Below, in pieces: positions 24,950 to 34,261 of a stretch of DNA of 64,000 nucleotides (position 1 is its first letter; every line of letters starts with the position of its first letter). The stretch comes from Chitinophaga ginsengisegetis (GTDB lineage Bacteria; Bacteroidota; Bacteroidia; Chitinophagales; Chitinophagaceae). The position numbers were made by a program, and so were the translations under genes. The notes under the pieces are model-generated. The model made no database searches, was not told where the DNA came from, and was given only the letters and a program-made list of their open reading frames with translations. The stretch is taken from NCBI RefSeq assembly GCF_900168065.1, contig NZ_FUZZ01000004.1, positions 310,001 to 374,000 on the forward strand, in the 5' to 3' direction.

Positions 24950-27322
24950 ATGAGATACCAGATTATTTATATACTGCTGCTTATAACCGTTTCATTCGGG
25001 GCCTATTCACAACAGAAAGTGACATTGAGTGGAACAGTCACCATGAAAACAAACACCGAAACAGTAATCGGCGCAAGCATTTTCATTCCTGAAGCAAAAG
25101 TTTCGGCAATTACCAATTCGTATGGCTTTTATTCTGTCACCCTGCCCAAAGGGGAATATACAATCGTTATCAGCTGTATAGGATTTGAGAATATCGAGGA
25201 ACATATCACGCTGACAGGAAACACCAAGAAGAATTTTTCGATGCTTGAAAAAAGCAGAACCTTAGATGAGGTAGTGATAAAATACAATAGTCCGGCAACC
25301 AACATCCGGAACCCGGAAATGAGTGTGAATAAGCTTTCTATCGCCACCATCAAAAAGATGCCGGCAGTTATGGGCGAGGTTGATGTTTTAAAAGCGATTC
25401 TGCAACTTCCGGGAGTTTCCACTTCACAGGAAGGAGCAACAGGCTTTAACGTCAGAGGTGGTTCCGTTGACGGCAACCTGATATTGTTGGATGAAGCCGT
25501 TGTTTACAATACTTCCCACCTGTTCGGCTTCTTCTCCGTTTTTAACGCTGATGTGATTAAAGATTTGAAATTGTATAAGGGTGGAATACCTGCTAATTTC
25601 GGTGGGCGCACCTCCTCTGTTCTGGATATTTATCAAAAAGAAGGGAACAACCAGGAATATCACGTAACGGGGGGAATTGGGGCGATTTCGAGCAGATTAC
25701 TGGCAGAAGGCCCTATTGCAAAAGGTAAAAGCTCGTTCGTAGTTGCTGGCCGTACTTCTTATGCCCAGTTGTTTATGAAACTGGCTGACAACCCCAATTC
25801 TGTTTCTTTTTACGATTTGAATGCCAAACTGAATTATAACATCAATGACAATAACAGGATTTTCCTTTCAGGATATTTCGGCAAGGATAAAATGGATTTC
25901 AGCAATTTTTTCAGTAACACTTATGGAAACTCATTCTTTAATCTTCGTTGGAATCATATCTTTTCCGAGAAACTTTTTTCCAATGCGTCAATCATTTACA
26001 GTAAGTACGATTATGGCCTGAAGATAAAATATGTTGGCATTGATTGGGTATCGGACATCCGCAACTATAATCTGAAGTACAACTTTAACCATCGTGTGTC
26101 TGATAAGCTGGTTTTGAATTATGGTCTCAATTCCATCTACTACCAGTTCAATCCCGGCACCATAAAACCTATGGATGAAAAATCGCCTATCAATGCTGAC
26201 CAGCTTGAAAAAAAATACGCCTGGGAAAATGCATTGTATATTAGTGCCGAGCAAAAACTAACGGATAAAATATCCATGAATTATGGCCTGCGATATAGCA
26301 ATTTCCTGCGATTGGGGGAACAGAATGTAAATAATTATGCCAATAATCAGGCAGTAGTTTTCAATCCCACGTTACAAATTTATGAGGAAGGAACACCCAC
26401 GGGTGTAACATACTACGGTAAAAACAAAAAGATTACTGGTTTTGGAAATTTAGAACCCCGTCTGGCAGTTTCCTATAGTATAAATGACGACCAGTCCATT
26501 AAGGCGAGTTATAACCGGATGAGCCAGTACATCCATTTAATTTCCAACACAGCTTCCGTCTCCCCACTCGATATATGGGCGCCGAGCGACCAATATCTGA
26601 AACCCGAAATTCTTGACCAGGTGGCATTGGGCTATTTCAGAAATTTCAGCAATGGAAAATATTCCCTGGAAACAGAAGCTTTTTACAAGAAAATTAAAAA
26701 CAAAGCAGATTACATTGACGGTGCCGAATTGATTGCCCAGAAAGCCATAGAACAGGTATTGCTAAACGGTGAGGGAAGGGCTTATGGTCTTGAAGTGATG
26801 CTGAAGAAAAATACCGGGAAACTGACAGGCTGGCTTTCTTACACACTTTCCAGGGCAGAGCAGCGCACACCGGGAAGAAACGCAGAAGAACCTGGCATTA
26901 ACAACGGCGAATGGTATCGTGCTAATTACGATAAAACGCATAATTTTTCACTTACAGCTGCTTATCAACGGACAAAAAAATGGAGTTTTGGCGGCATTTT
27001 TACCTACCAAACAGGAAAAGCTGCCACCTTTCCCATCGGCAAATACCAGTACCAGGGAATTACGATTGGGAACTACGGAGTGCGAAATGCTAATTCGCTC
27101 CCGGCTTATCATCATCTGGATTTATCGGCAACCTACACACCAAAACCTGACAGCAAAAAAAGATGGAAAGGTGAATGGGTATTCAGTATTTACAATGTTT
27201 ATAACAGAGGCAACGCCGCATCTATCATGTTCGAGCAAAACAGGGAAACTGGGTTGAGCGAAGCAAAGAGGATATCCATTTTCGGTATCATTCCGGGCGT
27301 GACTTACAATTTCAAATTTTAA
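24950..27322 (+). CDS. TonB-dependent outer-membrane receptor
   Basis: Outer-membrane receptor of 790 residues. The signal peptide 'LLLITVSFGAYSQ' is followed by a carboxypeptidase-like regulatory domain ('SGTVTMKTNTETVIGASIF'), a plug ('VDVLKAILQLPGVSTSQEG', 'GFNVRGGSVDGNLILLDEA') and a beta-barrel ending in aromatic 'GVTYNFKF'. It is shorter than SusC proteins and lacks the SusC signature, and its partner is a DUF4249 lipoprotein rather than SusD. It lies divergent from the two-component system, with LytTR-like boxes in front. The ligand is unknown. Confidence 0.93.
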   Translation: MRYQIIYILLLITVSFGAYSQQKVTLSGTVTMKTNTETVIGASIFIPEAKVSAITNSYGFYSVTLPKGEYTIVISCIGFENIEEHITLTGNTKKNFSMLEKSRTLDEVVIKYNSPATNIRNPEMSVNKLSIATIKKMPAVMGEVDVLKAILQLPGVSTSQEGATGFNVRGGSVDGNLILLDEAVVYNTSHLFGFFSVFNADVIKDLKLYKGGIPANFGGRTSSVLDIYQKEGNNQEYHVTGGIGAISSRLLAEGPIAKGKSSFVVAGRTSYAQLFMKLADNPNSVSFYDLNAKLNYNINDNNRIFLSGYFGKDKMDFSNFFSNTYGNSFFNLRWNHIFSEKLFSNASIIYSKYDYGLKIKYVGIDWVSDIRNYNLKYNFNHRVSDKLVLNYGLNSIYYQFNPGTIKPMDEKSPINADQLEKKYAWENALYISAEQKLTDKISMNYGLRYSNFLRLGEQNVNNYANNQAVVFNPTLQIYEEGTPTGVTYYGKNKKITGFGNLEPRLAVSYSINDDQSIKASYNRMSQYIHLISNTASVSPLDIWAPSDQYLKPEILDQVALGYFRNFSNGKYSLETEAFYKKIKNKADYIDGAELIAQKAIEQVLLNGEGRAYGLEVMLKKNTGKLTGWLSYTLSRAEQRTPGRNAEEPGINNGEWYRANYDKTHNFSLTAAYQRTKKWSFGGIFTYQTGKAATFPIGKYQYQGITIGNYGVRNANSLPAYHHLDLSATYTPKPDSKKRWKGEWVFSIYNVYNRGNAASIMFEQNRETGLSEAKRISIFGIIPGVTYNFKF

Positions 27323-27338
27323 TTCTAATAATATAAAA

Positions 27339-28160
27339 ATGAAGAATATACTTAAATACCTGGTTGTTTCATGCTGTTTTTTTCTCCTGTCCTGCACAAA
27401 AGTAGTGGAAGTAGATTTAGAAACAGCAGAACCAAAATTGGTAATTGACGCATCGATTGACTGGATAAAGGGTACGACGGGCAATGAGCAGAAAATCATA
27501 CTCTCCACCACAACGGGATATTACAGTCCGACATTCCCAACAGTTTCAGGAGCGGATATAGTTGTAACAAATTCAGCAAATACTGTTTTTAGTTTTACAG
27601 AAAATCCCGGTACGGGAGAATATATCTGCTCCAATTTCCATCCTGTTATCGGGGAAACTTATACATTAAAAGTAGTTTTAAATGGGGAGACTTATACCGC
27701 AACCGAAACTTGTATGGGTGTGCCGGATATTGAAAATAATATTGAACAGAATGATGAGGGTGGATTTGGAGGTGACGAAGTGGAAATCACCTACTACTAC
27801 CAGGATAATGGCAGTGAGGAAAACTACTATCTGCACCGTATTCTATCACCTGTATCAAAGTTTCCGGATTATAAAGCACAAGATGATGAGAACAGTCAAG
27901 GCAAACTAATGCAGGAATATTTTTCTGACGAAGATCTGAAAGCAGGAGATCCGGTAAACATCCGGCTGTATGGAATATCCAGGAGATATTATGATTATTT
28001 CAGAAAGTTGTTAGCAGCATCCGGGTCTGGTAGCGGCCCGTTTCAAACAACACCGGGTTCGGTGAGAGGAAATATCGTTAACCAGACCCATTTCGAAAAC
28101 TTTGCCTATGGATATTTCAGGTTATCGGAAGTGGACGTAAAGGATTATACGATCAAGTAA
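27339..28160 (+). CDS. DUF4249-family lipoprotein, partner of the TonB receptor
   Basis: Surface or periplasmic lipoprotein of 273 residues. The lipobox 'CCFFLLSCTKVVEVDLE' is followed by Ig-like beta segments typical of DUF4249 ('PKLVIDASIDW', 'GADIVVTNSANTVFSFTE', 'GETYTLKVVLNGETYTA'). Its start lies 16 bases past the receptor stop. DUF4249 genes regularly follow TonB receptors of this type in Bacteroidota, so it probably acts like a SusD-type capture lid, but this is unproven. Confidence 0.88.
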   Translation: MKNILKYLVVSCCFFLLSCTKVVEVDLETAEPKLVIDASIDWIKGTTGNEQKIILSTTTGYYSPTFPTVSGADIVVTNSANTVFSFTENPGTGEYICSNFHPVIGETYTLKVVLNGETYTATETCMGVPDIENNIEQNDEGGFGGDEVEITYYYQDNGSEENYYLHRILSPVSKFPDYKAQDDENSQGKLMQEYFSDEDLKAGDPVNIRLYGISRRYYDYFRKLLAASGSGSGPFQTTPGSVRGNIVNQTHFENFAYGYFRLSEVDVKDYTIK

Positions 28161-28193
28161 TTAGTAAGGCGTGATCCCTATGGTACTAAACCT

Positions 28194-28227
28194 TTTGGTG
28201 TTTGATCTTAAAAGATTTTTATCTTTG
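28194..28227 (+). promoter_or_regulatory. Promoter of the glycosyltransferase gene
   Basis: TATCTTTG at 28220-28227 is a perfect TAnnTTTG -7 element, with TTTG at 28194-28197 22 bases upstream as a -33 candidate. A small inverted repeat (ATCTTAAAAGAT) lies between them. The start codon follows at 28264. Confidence 0.6.
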
Positions 28228-28263
28228 TGAAAGATATCATGCCCACATAGGAATATAAGAAAT

Positions 28264-29457
28264 ATGCCCACTTACGTTTTTTTCAATGTTTCAGCATATG
28301 GTCATGTGAACCCAACGCTCCCCATCGTTGCCGAGCTAAGCAGACGTGGCCATAAGGTTTATTATTTTATCGGCGAATCCTTCGCCGGCGCCATACAAAA
28401 AGCTGGTGGCATCCCGGTCATATTACCGGGAACTTCACGAAGTCAGAATACAACGCCACCGGGGGACAAAGAGATTGCGCTTTTACCGTTTTTAATGGCG
28501 CGTGAATCGCCCCGTATAGTGCCGGAAATTGTGGCCAGGTTGAAAAGTATAAACCCTGACTGTATTATATTTAATACTATGCTGCTTTCGGCCAGGCTCG
28601 CAGCACGGATATTGCGACTACCCGCGATCGGCTTCCGCCCCTTTCATAGTCCCAGGCTACAGCAAAAGATTATTGAAAATTTTACTGACCCGGATTTCAA
28701 ATTACTTGCACATGCTGCCAGTGAAGCGCTTGCAGCGGTTACAACATCCTACCAGCTCCCTGCTCTTACCCTTCAGGAGATATTTTCAGAAGTACCCGGG
28801 CTAACGTTGGTATTTCTACCAAAAACATTCCAGGTTGATGCAGCCCAATTCGATGAGCGTTTTCTGTTTGTAGGGCCCTCCTTTACAGCGCCACCATCAA
28901 TCCCGTGGCCGGTAGCCCAAACCAGCAAGTCACCAGCAATCAGGATTTATATTTCACTGGGCACATTACGAAATAATGAACCGGATTTTTACCGCAAATG
29001 TTTCTCTGCTTTCTCAGCACCTGATTGGAGCGTAGTAATGTCGGTTGGAGATCAGATCGACTTACATACACTGGAACCCATTCCCGATAATTTTGTTGTA
29101 AAGCGCTCTGTTCCCCAAACCGCCCTACTCTCTCATGTGGATGTTTTTGTTACTCATGGCGGCTTGAACAGCACAATGGAAAGCCTGTATTATGGTGTAC
29201 CTATGGTTGTTCTGCCATCTATAAAAGAACAGGTAACAACGGCAGAACGTGTACGGGATCTGCATCTGGGCCTTATTCTTGACCGTACAGATTTTACTGC
29301 CGAAGCACTTCGTGAAACGGTGACAACAGTATTCCAAAGCGAATCGATCAGGCATGCCGCGCGCGATATAAAGGACACCATACATAGCGCAGGGGGCTAT
29401 TTGCGTGCTACTGATGCAATTGTTGCATTTCAGCAAAGAGCGCTTCCTTCAGCCTGA
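28264..29457 (+). CDS. GT1-family (MGT/UGT-like) glycosyltransferase
   Basis: Transfers a sugar from an NDP-sugar to a small lipophilic acceptor. The N-terminal half starts 'MPTYVFFNVSAYGHVNPTLP', the acceptor-side pattern of macrolide-type glycosyltransferases, and the C-terminal donor site reads 'VFVTHGGLNSTMESLYYGVP' then 'PSIKEQVTTAERVRDLHLG'. Length is 397 residues. Relatives glycosylate macrolides, flavonoids, terpenoid or carotenoid-like compounds. Placed between two exporter systems, a detoxification role is possible but not shown. Confidence 0.88.
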   Translation: MPTYVFFNVSAYGHVNPTLPIVAELSRRGHKVYYFIGESFAGAIQKAGGIPVILPGTSRSQNTTPPGDKEIALLPFLMARESPRIVPEIVARLKSINPDCIIFNTMLLSARLAARILRLPAIGFRPFHSPRLQQKIIENFTDPDFKLLAHAASEALAAVTTSYQLPALTLQEIFSEVPGLTLVFLPKTFQVDAAQFDERFLFVGPSFTAPPSIPWPVAQTSKSPAIRIYISLGTLRNNEPDFYRKCFSAFSAPDWSVVMSVGDQIDLHTLEPIPDNFVVKRSVPQTALLSHVDVFVTHGGLNSTMESLYYGVPMVVLPSIKEQVTTAERVRDLHLGLILDRTDFTAEALRETVTTVFQSESIRHAARDIKDTIHSAGGYLRATDAIVAFQQRALPSA

Positions 29458-29533
29458 TTATTATCTGCCATAGGATAAAATCTGTGGTTAATCCTACCCG
29501 CTGTAAATTATTTGACTTACTCAACCCATAGCA

Positions 29534-30748
29534 ATGATGCATCATTTTAGAAATAACGCTCTATATATTCTCTTTATACTACTAACCCCCAAATGTTTAA
29601 TTGCCCAAACCGACCCGGCATTTAAACCCGTATCGGCAGATATCATCAAACTCTCATCTAAAGTATTGGATGAAGACCGGAAAATTTATATTTATACGCC
29701 GCCTATAGATACCCTACTGCCCGGTAAGCGCTACCCCGTACTATACGTTCTTGACGGCGACAATCATTTTAGCCTGATGGCAGAATATTGCCGGTACCTT
29801 AGCCGTAGGGATGTAAATGTTATGCCCGAAATGATTATAGTGGGCATTCCTAATACAAACCGGACAAGGGACCTCACCCCAATCCACAGTATTATTGATT
29901 ATGATGGAAAGCCAGACACCAGCTCAAACTCCAGGCTTAAATCTAGCGGCGGTGGTAATAATTTCTTACAGTTCATTGGTACTGAGCTGATACCTTATGT
30001 TGACGCGCACTACAAAACACAACCTTTTAAAATTTTTGCAGGACATTCATTCGGCGGTATCACCACGATCAATTGCCTGTTAACGCAGCCGGATATGTTT
30101 GGTGCTTACATAGCCATAAGCCCATCCTTTTGGTGGGATAAGGGATATTTACTTAGTCTCGCTGATGAAAAGCTAAAAAATGACCGGGTTGTAAATAAAA
30201 TGATCTTTTACAGTGATGCGGACGAAGGAATGTCAGAACCGTCCTTCCATACCAACCTGTTAAAATTCGACTCTATAATAACCAAAAGAAAGATAGCGGG
30301 CTTAGACCATAAGTATGCTTACTATCCCGAAGACTCACATATGACGGAGCCCATAAAAGCCTATTATGACGCTTTGCGGTTTATTTTCAGGCAATGGGAT
30401 CTGCCACAGACAGATCCGGAATTATTGAATGCCGCTGTTGTAAAGCAACATTATCAGCAACTGTCGCAACGGTATGGATATTCCGTTACGCCGCCGGAAG
30501 CAAATATGAACAACATGGCAATGTATTTAATAACCCAGTATGGAGCACTGGATAATGCAATAAGTTTACTGGAAATGAATACCCAAAACTACCCCGCATC
30601 AGCAACTGCCTTTAGCCAGTTGGGCGATGCATACCTGAAAAAAGGTGATCGTTCAAAGGCAGTTATTTGCTATAAAAAGGCGCTTGCATTAAATCCCGGC
30701 CTGCAAGATGTAAAAGCTAAACTGGCAAGGGCTTCAGAAAGCCAGTAA
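29534..30748 (+). CDS. Secreted alpha/beta-hydrolase esterase with C-terminal TPR
   Basis: Exported esterase of the D/enterochelin-esterase-like group (PF00756). The signal peptide 'LFILLTPKCLIAQ' leads into 'GKRYPVLYVLDGDNHF', the nucleophile elbow 'FAGHSFGGITTINCLL' and a C-terminal TPR ('AFSQLGDAYLKKGDRSKAV', 'CYKKALALNPG'). The length of 404 residues is longer than a bare esterase because of the TPR. It sits 76 bases after the glycosyltransferase, possibly on the same transcript. Substrate may be a siderophore or acylated sugar. Confidence 0.87.
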   Translation: MMHHFRNNALYILFILLTPKCLIAQTDPAFKPVSADIIKLSSKVLDEDRKIYIYTPPIDTLLPGKRYPVLYVLDGDNHFSLMAEYCRYLSRRDVNVMPEMIIVGIPNTNRTRDLTPIHSIIDYDGKPDTSSNSRLKSSGGGNNFLQFIGTELIPYVDAHYKTQPFKIFAGHSFGGITTINCLLTQPDMFGAYIAISPSFWWDKGYLLSLADEKLKNDRVVNKMIFYSDADEGMSEPSFHTNLLKFDSIITKRKIAGLDHKYAYYPEDSHMTEPIKAYYDALRFIFRQWDLPQTDPELLNAAVVKQHYQQLSQRYGYSVTPPEANMNNMAMYLITQYGALDNAISLLEMNTQNYPASATAFSQLGDAYLKKGDRSKAVICYKKALALNPGLQDVKAKLARASESQ

Positions 30749-30988
30749 AATAATGCAGAGCGGTACCACTGTGGTATTATCGCAGAAACTGATCCAACCG
30801 AAGAAACCGATCTCTGGCAACCGTAAAGAGCGGTTTACATCGACTGCTGCTACAGAGCAGTTGTGACATTTTTGAGAGGTTAACAATTAACAGGGTATGA
30901 ACATTTGTGTAACAAATTTGGTGATTATTAGCATTGTTCCATTTTTAAACATGCTTTTTTTGCTTCTTTAACCAAATTAAACCACGAT

Positions 30989-31753
30989 ATGAAAAAGCAA
31001 AACCCACTAACAAGAGTAACCAGGAAGGTTGCTTTTGGCGCTGCTGCATTCGTTGTACTTGCAGGCGCTATAATTTTAACAAGCTGTAAAAAAGAGGCAA
31101 AAACCCAGCCCGGGGTAGTTGGTATTGAGCGTCTTTCCAATGCTGAAGTCGCGGCTCAATTCTACCAATCGGGTACACATAACGGCTTCTTTTGGTCACT
31201 TTGGAAAAGTGATGGCGCTACCGGTACAGTTAATTACGCAAATGGCCCTGGCGGAAATTACAGCGTTAACTGGAATGGATTTAATGGCAATTTTACGTGC
31301 GGCAAAGGTTATTCTGTAGGTTCTACATCCTACAAAATAGGATATAATCTCGGTACTTATTCAAATTCCGGTGGTGGTACTTTCGGCTGGTACGGATGGA
31401 CCAGAAATCCTTATTATGAGTATTATGTGAACGAAACATGGGGTGCAGTATCACCTCATACCGGCACCTATTTAGGAACATTTGAAAGCGATGGTGCAGG
31501 TTATAACGTGTGGACCCGTTGGGTGACAGGTAAAAATATCGATGGTGGTGATGGCTTCAGACAGATTTACAGCTCCAGAGTTACAAAAGTTACTACCGGA
31601 CAAAATCGCGTCATTACTTTTGCCAACCACTATAACAAGTGGAGTAGTTTAGGCTATACTCTTGGCCAGTTAAATATTCCGGCTATTATGGTGGCAGAGA
31701 CCTGGGGCACTAATACTAATGGCAATATTAACTGTACTATTTGGGCGCAATAA
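30989..31753 (+). CDS. GH11-like endo-xylanase lipoprotein
   Basis: Glycoside hydrolase family 11 jelly-roll enzyme (endo-1,4-beta-xylanase type). The N-terminus has a lipobox ending at Cys33 ('IILTSCKK'). Family motifs are clear: 'NGPGGNYSVNWNGF', 'YGWTRNPYYEYYVNE' with the nucleophile Glu144, and 'IMVAETWGTN' with the acid/base Glu237. The thumb region, which in GH11 carries PSI-x-G, reads instead 'RVTKVTTGQNRVITFA', so the substrate grip may be altered. The gene stands alone between an esterase and a strong hairpin. Confidence 0.88.
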   Translation: MKKQNPLTRVTRKVAFGAAAFVVLAGAIILTSCKKEAKTQPGVVGIERLSNAEVAAQFYQSGTHNGFFWSLWKSDGATGTVNYANGPGGNYSVNWNGFNGNFTCGKGYSVGSTSYKIGYNLGTYSNSGGGTFGWYGWTRNPYYEYYVNETWGAVSPHTGTYLGTFESDGAGYNVWTRWVTGKNIDGGDGFRQIYSSRVTKVTTGQNRVITFANHYNKWSSLGYTLGQLNIPAIMVAETWGTNTNGNINCTIWAQ

Positions 31754-31771
31754 ACACTGATTTAAATCCCC

Positions 31772-31818
31772 CCGCACTAAATACTGCCTTGCTTTCTGCA
31801 AGGCAGTATTTAGTGCGG
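31772..31818. terminator. 21-bp perfect hairpin after the GH11 gene
   Basis: The two arms (31772-31792 and 31798-31818) pair perfectly over 21 bp around the loop TTTCT. The stem includes CTAAATACTGCC and its complement. It follows the GH11 stop by 19 bases and precedes a lipoprotein gene. It is longer than a minimal terminator and lacks a pure T tail, so an mRNA-stabilising role is also possible. Confidence 0.65.
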
Positions 31819-31837
31819 ATTATTAAACAAATTATTT

Positions 31838-32323
31838 ATGATGAGATCAATATCTTATTTTCTTGCATTTTTCATTTTTGCTCTTTCTGCCTGCGATTCA
31901 CCGGATCTTAAAAGCATTGAAGGAAATAAAAAATTACTAATCGGAAAATGGCATAGATTTTCAATAGCAAATGGATATAGCGAATTTGATATTGATTCGC
32001 AATACATAGTTTTTTATAATCAGAAAGTTGGCCGGTTCGGGCTTCCTTACAAAATAGAAAATGATTCCTTGAAATACCTTACAAATAATTACGCGGCCAA
32101 GATTACAGACTACGGTGACTCAGTACTTCTTGAAGGCAACGATAGTACTAAAGCTACCTTATATAGGTTCAAAGAACCGCATGTTCCTTTTAAAACAATC
32201 CCTGAAGCAAAAGATTCTTTGTTATTTGCATCATACATCGCAGGTTTCGATAAAAGATTAATCCGGGAATTTGAGAAAGCCGGGATAAAAATTTCTGATG
32301 GCACGGAAAAGACTGATTTATAA
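31838..32323 (+). CDS. Small lipoprotein, lipocalin-like
   Basis: A protein of 161 residues with lipobox 'FFIFALSACDSP' and a body of alternating beta segments ('LLIGKWHRFSIANGYSEF', 'YIVFYNQKVGRFGLPYKI') that resembles lipocalin-like extracytoplasmic proteins. No family recognised with certainty. It is separated by a hairpin from GH11 and followed after 88 bases by an AraC regulator. Confidence 0.65.
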   Translation: MMRSISYFLAFFIFALSACDSPDLKSIEGNKKLLIGKWHRFSIANGYSEFDIDSQYIVFYNQKVGRFGLPYKIENDSLKYLTNNYAAKITDYGDSVLLEGNDSTKATLYRFKEPHVPFKTIPEAKDSLLFASYIAGFDKRLIREFEKAGIKISDGTEKTDL

Positions 32324-32411
32324 TACTTTGACGTAAGAAATTTATTCAGATTATACAAATGAACTCTGGTATCATACAACTTTTTTATACCTTCACATTT
32401 AACCAGGAAAC

Positions 32412-33284
32412 ATGAAAAAACAAAAAGGGAAAGATGAGGGCTTACAGAATGATGAACTGGGAGTAAAGATTCGCTCAAACGACAATCCGTATCTTTCAGT
32501 TGATAGTCAAAAAAAATTGCTGCAACCTCGCAGGTTATCTTCTTATTTTATTGTATTAATTGAAAGCGGTTCAATTACATACAACTTAGACTTACAAGAC
32601 TTTACGCTTACTGACGGACACTTGCTTTTTGCAATGCCCAATCAAATTTTTACGCCACCCGCTAAAACAGACGATCTTAAATATTTCAAGCTGCTGTTTG
32701 ATGAAAGCACATTGGCATTGCTGCCACAACAATTCCCCTTTTTGGTCAATCCTTTAAACGCACCAACCATAGTTCTTGACGGTGCTGCAAAAGAAAGAGT
32801 AATAAAGGTTTTTGGCATTCTAAATCAGATACTTCACATAGATAAATATGAGACCGATACTGAAATAATATTAGCTTATCTGAACTCATTGCTATCAGAA
32901 TTAAACAGCGCTTATTTCAAAAACAAAGCACCCCTCAATATCTTAAACACTAACCTTTCAAAGTTTATCGAGTTCAAATTAGTCGTGGAAACGTACCTTA
33001 CAGAGCAACCTTCTATCAACACAATTGCAGAAAAATTAGCTTTATCTACAAACAGTTTATACCGGATTGTAAAAGAACATTCCGGAACATCGCCAAAAGA
33101 CTACTTTATTAACCGTTTGATGGCGGAAGCTCAGAGAAAATTGCGTTATTCAAATATTTCTATCAAAGAATTGGCCTATGAACTGGGCTTTAATGACCCC
33201 GATTATTTTTCAAGGCTCTTCAAAAAAAGTACAGGAAAAAGTGCCAGTGATTTTTTGCCCAGGCAAGATTTGTCGGGGAAATAA
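32412..33284 (+). CDS. AraC-family transcriptional regulator (SDR-associated, copy 2)
   Basis: A regulator of 290 residues with an AraC-type cupin half ('YFIVLIESGSITYNLDLQ', 'LLFAMPNQIFTPPA') and the C-terminal DNA-binding pair ('INTIAEKLALSTNSLYRIV', 'ISIKELAYELGFNDPDYFS', 'LFKKSTGKSASDF'). It lies 65 bases upstream of an SDR gene on the same strand. Its order and partner match the module at 15251-16998, although the two regulators are only distantly alike. Confidence 0.92.
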   Translation: MKKQKGKDEGLQNDELGVKIRSNDNPYLSVDSQKKLLQPRRLSSYFIVLIESGSITYNLDLQDFTLTDGHLLFAMPNQIFTPPAKTDDLKYFKLLFDESTLALLPQQFPFLVNPLNAPTIVLDGAAKERVIKVFGILNQILHIDKYETDTEIILAYLNSLLSELNSAYFKNKAPLNILNTNLSKFIEFKLVVETYLTEQPSINTIAEKLALSTNSLYRIVKEHSGTSPKDYFINRLMAEAQRKLRYSNISIKELAYELGFNDPDYFSRLFKKSTGKSASDFLPRQDLSGK

Positions 33285-33349
33285 ATGGAAATGTCCATTT
33301 CCCCTATTTTTCAGCTCTCTACTTTTGCTTCATAAAATTCACACAAGAA

Positions 33350-34087
33350 ATGAAATTTGCATTAGTAACAGGAGCTAACAAAAGTATTGGCCTCGAAGTT
33401 GCGCAGCAACTTGCTCAAAAAGGAATTTATGTTTACCTCGGCAGCCGTAATTTAGAAAATGGCGTTGAAGCCGTTGCTACGTTAAAAGCGAAGGGATTAA
33501 ACAATGTAGAAGTTATTCAGCTTGACATTACAGATGACGGGTCAGTAATTAAAGCCCGTAAAGAAATAGGTAAAAAAACAAAAGTGTTGGACATACTTGT
33601 AAATAATGCAGGTATTTATGGTGGTTACCCACAAACGGCACTTGACTCAACTATTGACCAGTTTAAAGCAACTTATGATGCGAATGTTTACGGCGTGGTA
33701 CGAGTTACACAGGCATTTATTGATTTATTAAAAGAGTCGTCAGAACCCCGTATTGTAAATGTAAGCTCAAGTCAGGGTTCAATTACCCTGCACAGCGACC
33801 CAACATATAAATATTACGACTACAAAGGCGCTGTATACCTTTCTTCCAAATCAGCCTTGAATATGTACACTGTTGTTTTGGCATACGAATTAAAAAATAC
33901 CAACTTCAAAGTAAATGCCGTTTGCCCGGGATTTACAAAAACAGATTTCAATGGTCATCGTGGCCCCGGAACTGTTAAAGATGCCGGAAAACGGATAGTA
34001 AAATATGCCCTGATTGACAATGATGGACCAACAGGAAAATTTTTCAGTGAGGAAAATAATCCTGAAACAGGAGAAATACCCTGGTAA
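33350..34087 (+). CDS. SDR-family NAD(P)-dependent oxidoreductase (copy 2)
   Basis: Classical SDR, 245 residues, with TGANKSIG at 7-14, NNAG at 85-88, SSS near 139-141 and the catalytic Tyr163-x-x-x-Lys167 (YLSSK). Ungapped end to end with the SDR at 15251-15988, about 67% identical. Sampled G+C differs: 19 of 60 bases in row 33541-33600 against 33 of 60 in a row of copy 1. Equal function and different composition suggest one copy arrived separately rather than by recent duplication. Confidence 0.92.
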   Translation: MKFALVTGANKSIGLEVAQQLAQKGIYVYLGSRNLENGVEAVATLKAKGLNNVEVIQLDITDDGSVIKARKEIGKKTKVLDILVNNAGIYGGYPQTALDSTIDQFKATYDANVYGVVRVTQAFIDLLKESSEPRIVNVSSSQGSITLHSDPTYKYYDYKGAVYLSSKSALNMYTVVLAYELKNTNFKVNAVCPGFTKTDFNGHRGPGTVKDAGKRIVKYALIDNDGPTGKFFSEENNPETGEIPW

Positions 34088-34160
34088 CGAAGATTAAGCA
34101 TTTTTATGGGCTTCAATGCGAATCCGCATTTTGACAGGCAAAAAAATAAACCAAAGCAAC

Positions 34161-34185
34161 AAGGCCCGCGACTATCGCGGGCCTT
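34161..34185 (+). terminator. Terminator after SDR copy 2
   Basis: Perfect 11-bp stem AAGGCCCGCGA / TCGCGGGCCTT around CTA, placed 73 bases after the SDR stop and 76 bases before the end of the convergent MFS gene. No strong T run follows on either strand, so efficiency is uncertain. Confidence 0.65.
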
Positions 34186-34261
34186 GCAATCTTCCGGTGC
34201 TCCCTTTCTTCAACTTGGCTTTAAAATATCAGCTAATACCCGTTAATAAATTATGCTTTAT

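Noticed and set aside
30749..30988. Possible tRNA or structured RNA in the gap before the GH11 gene
   Set aside because: Small stems (GGTACCAC/GTGGTATT) are present but no cloverleaf, TPsiC arm or CCA end can be formed.
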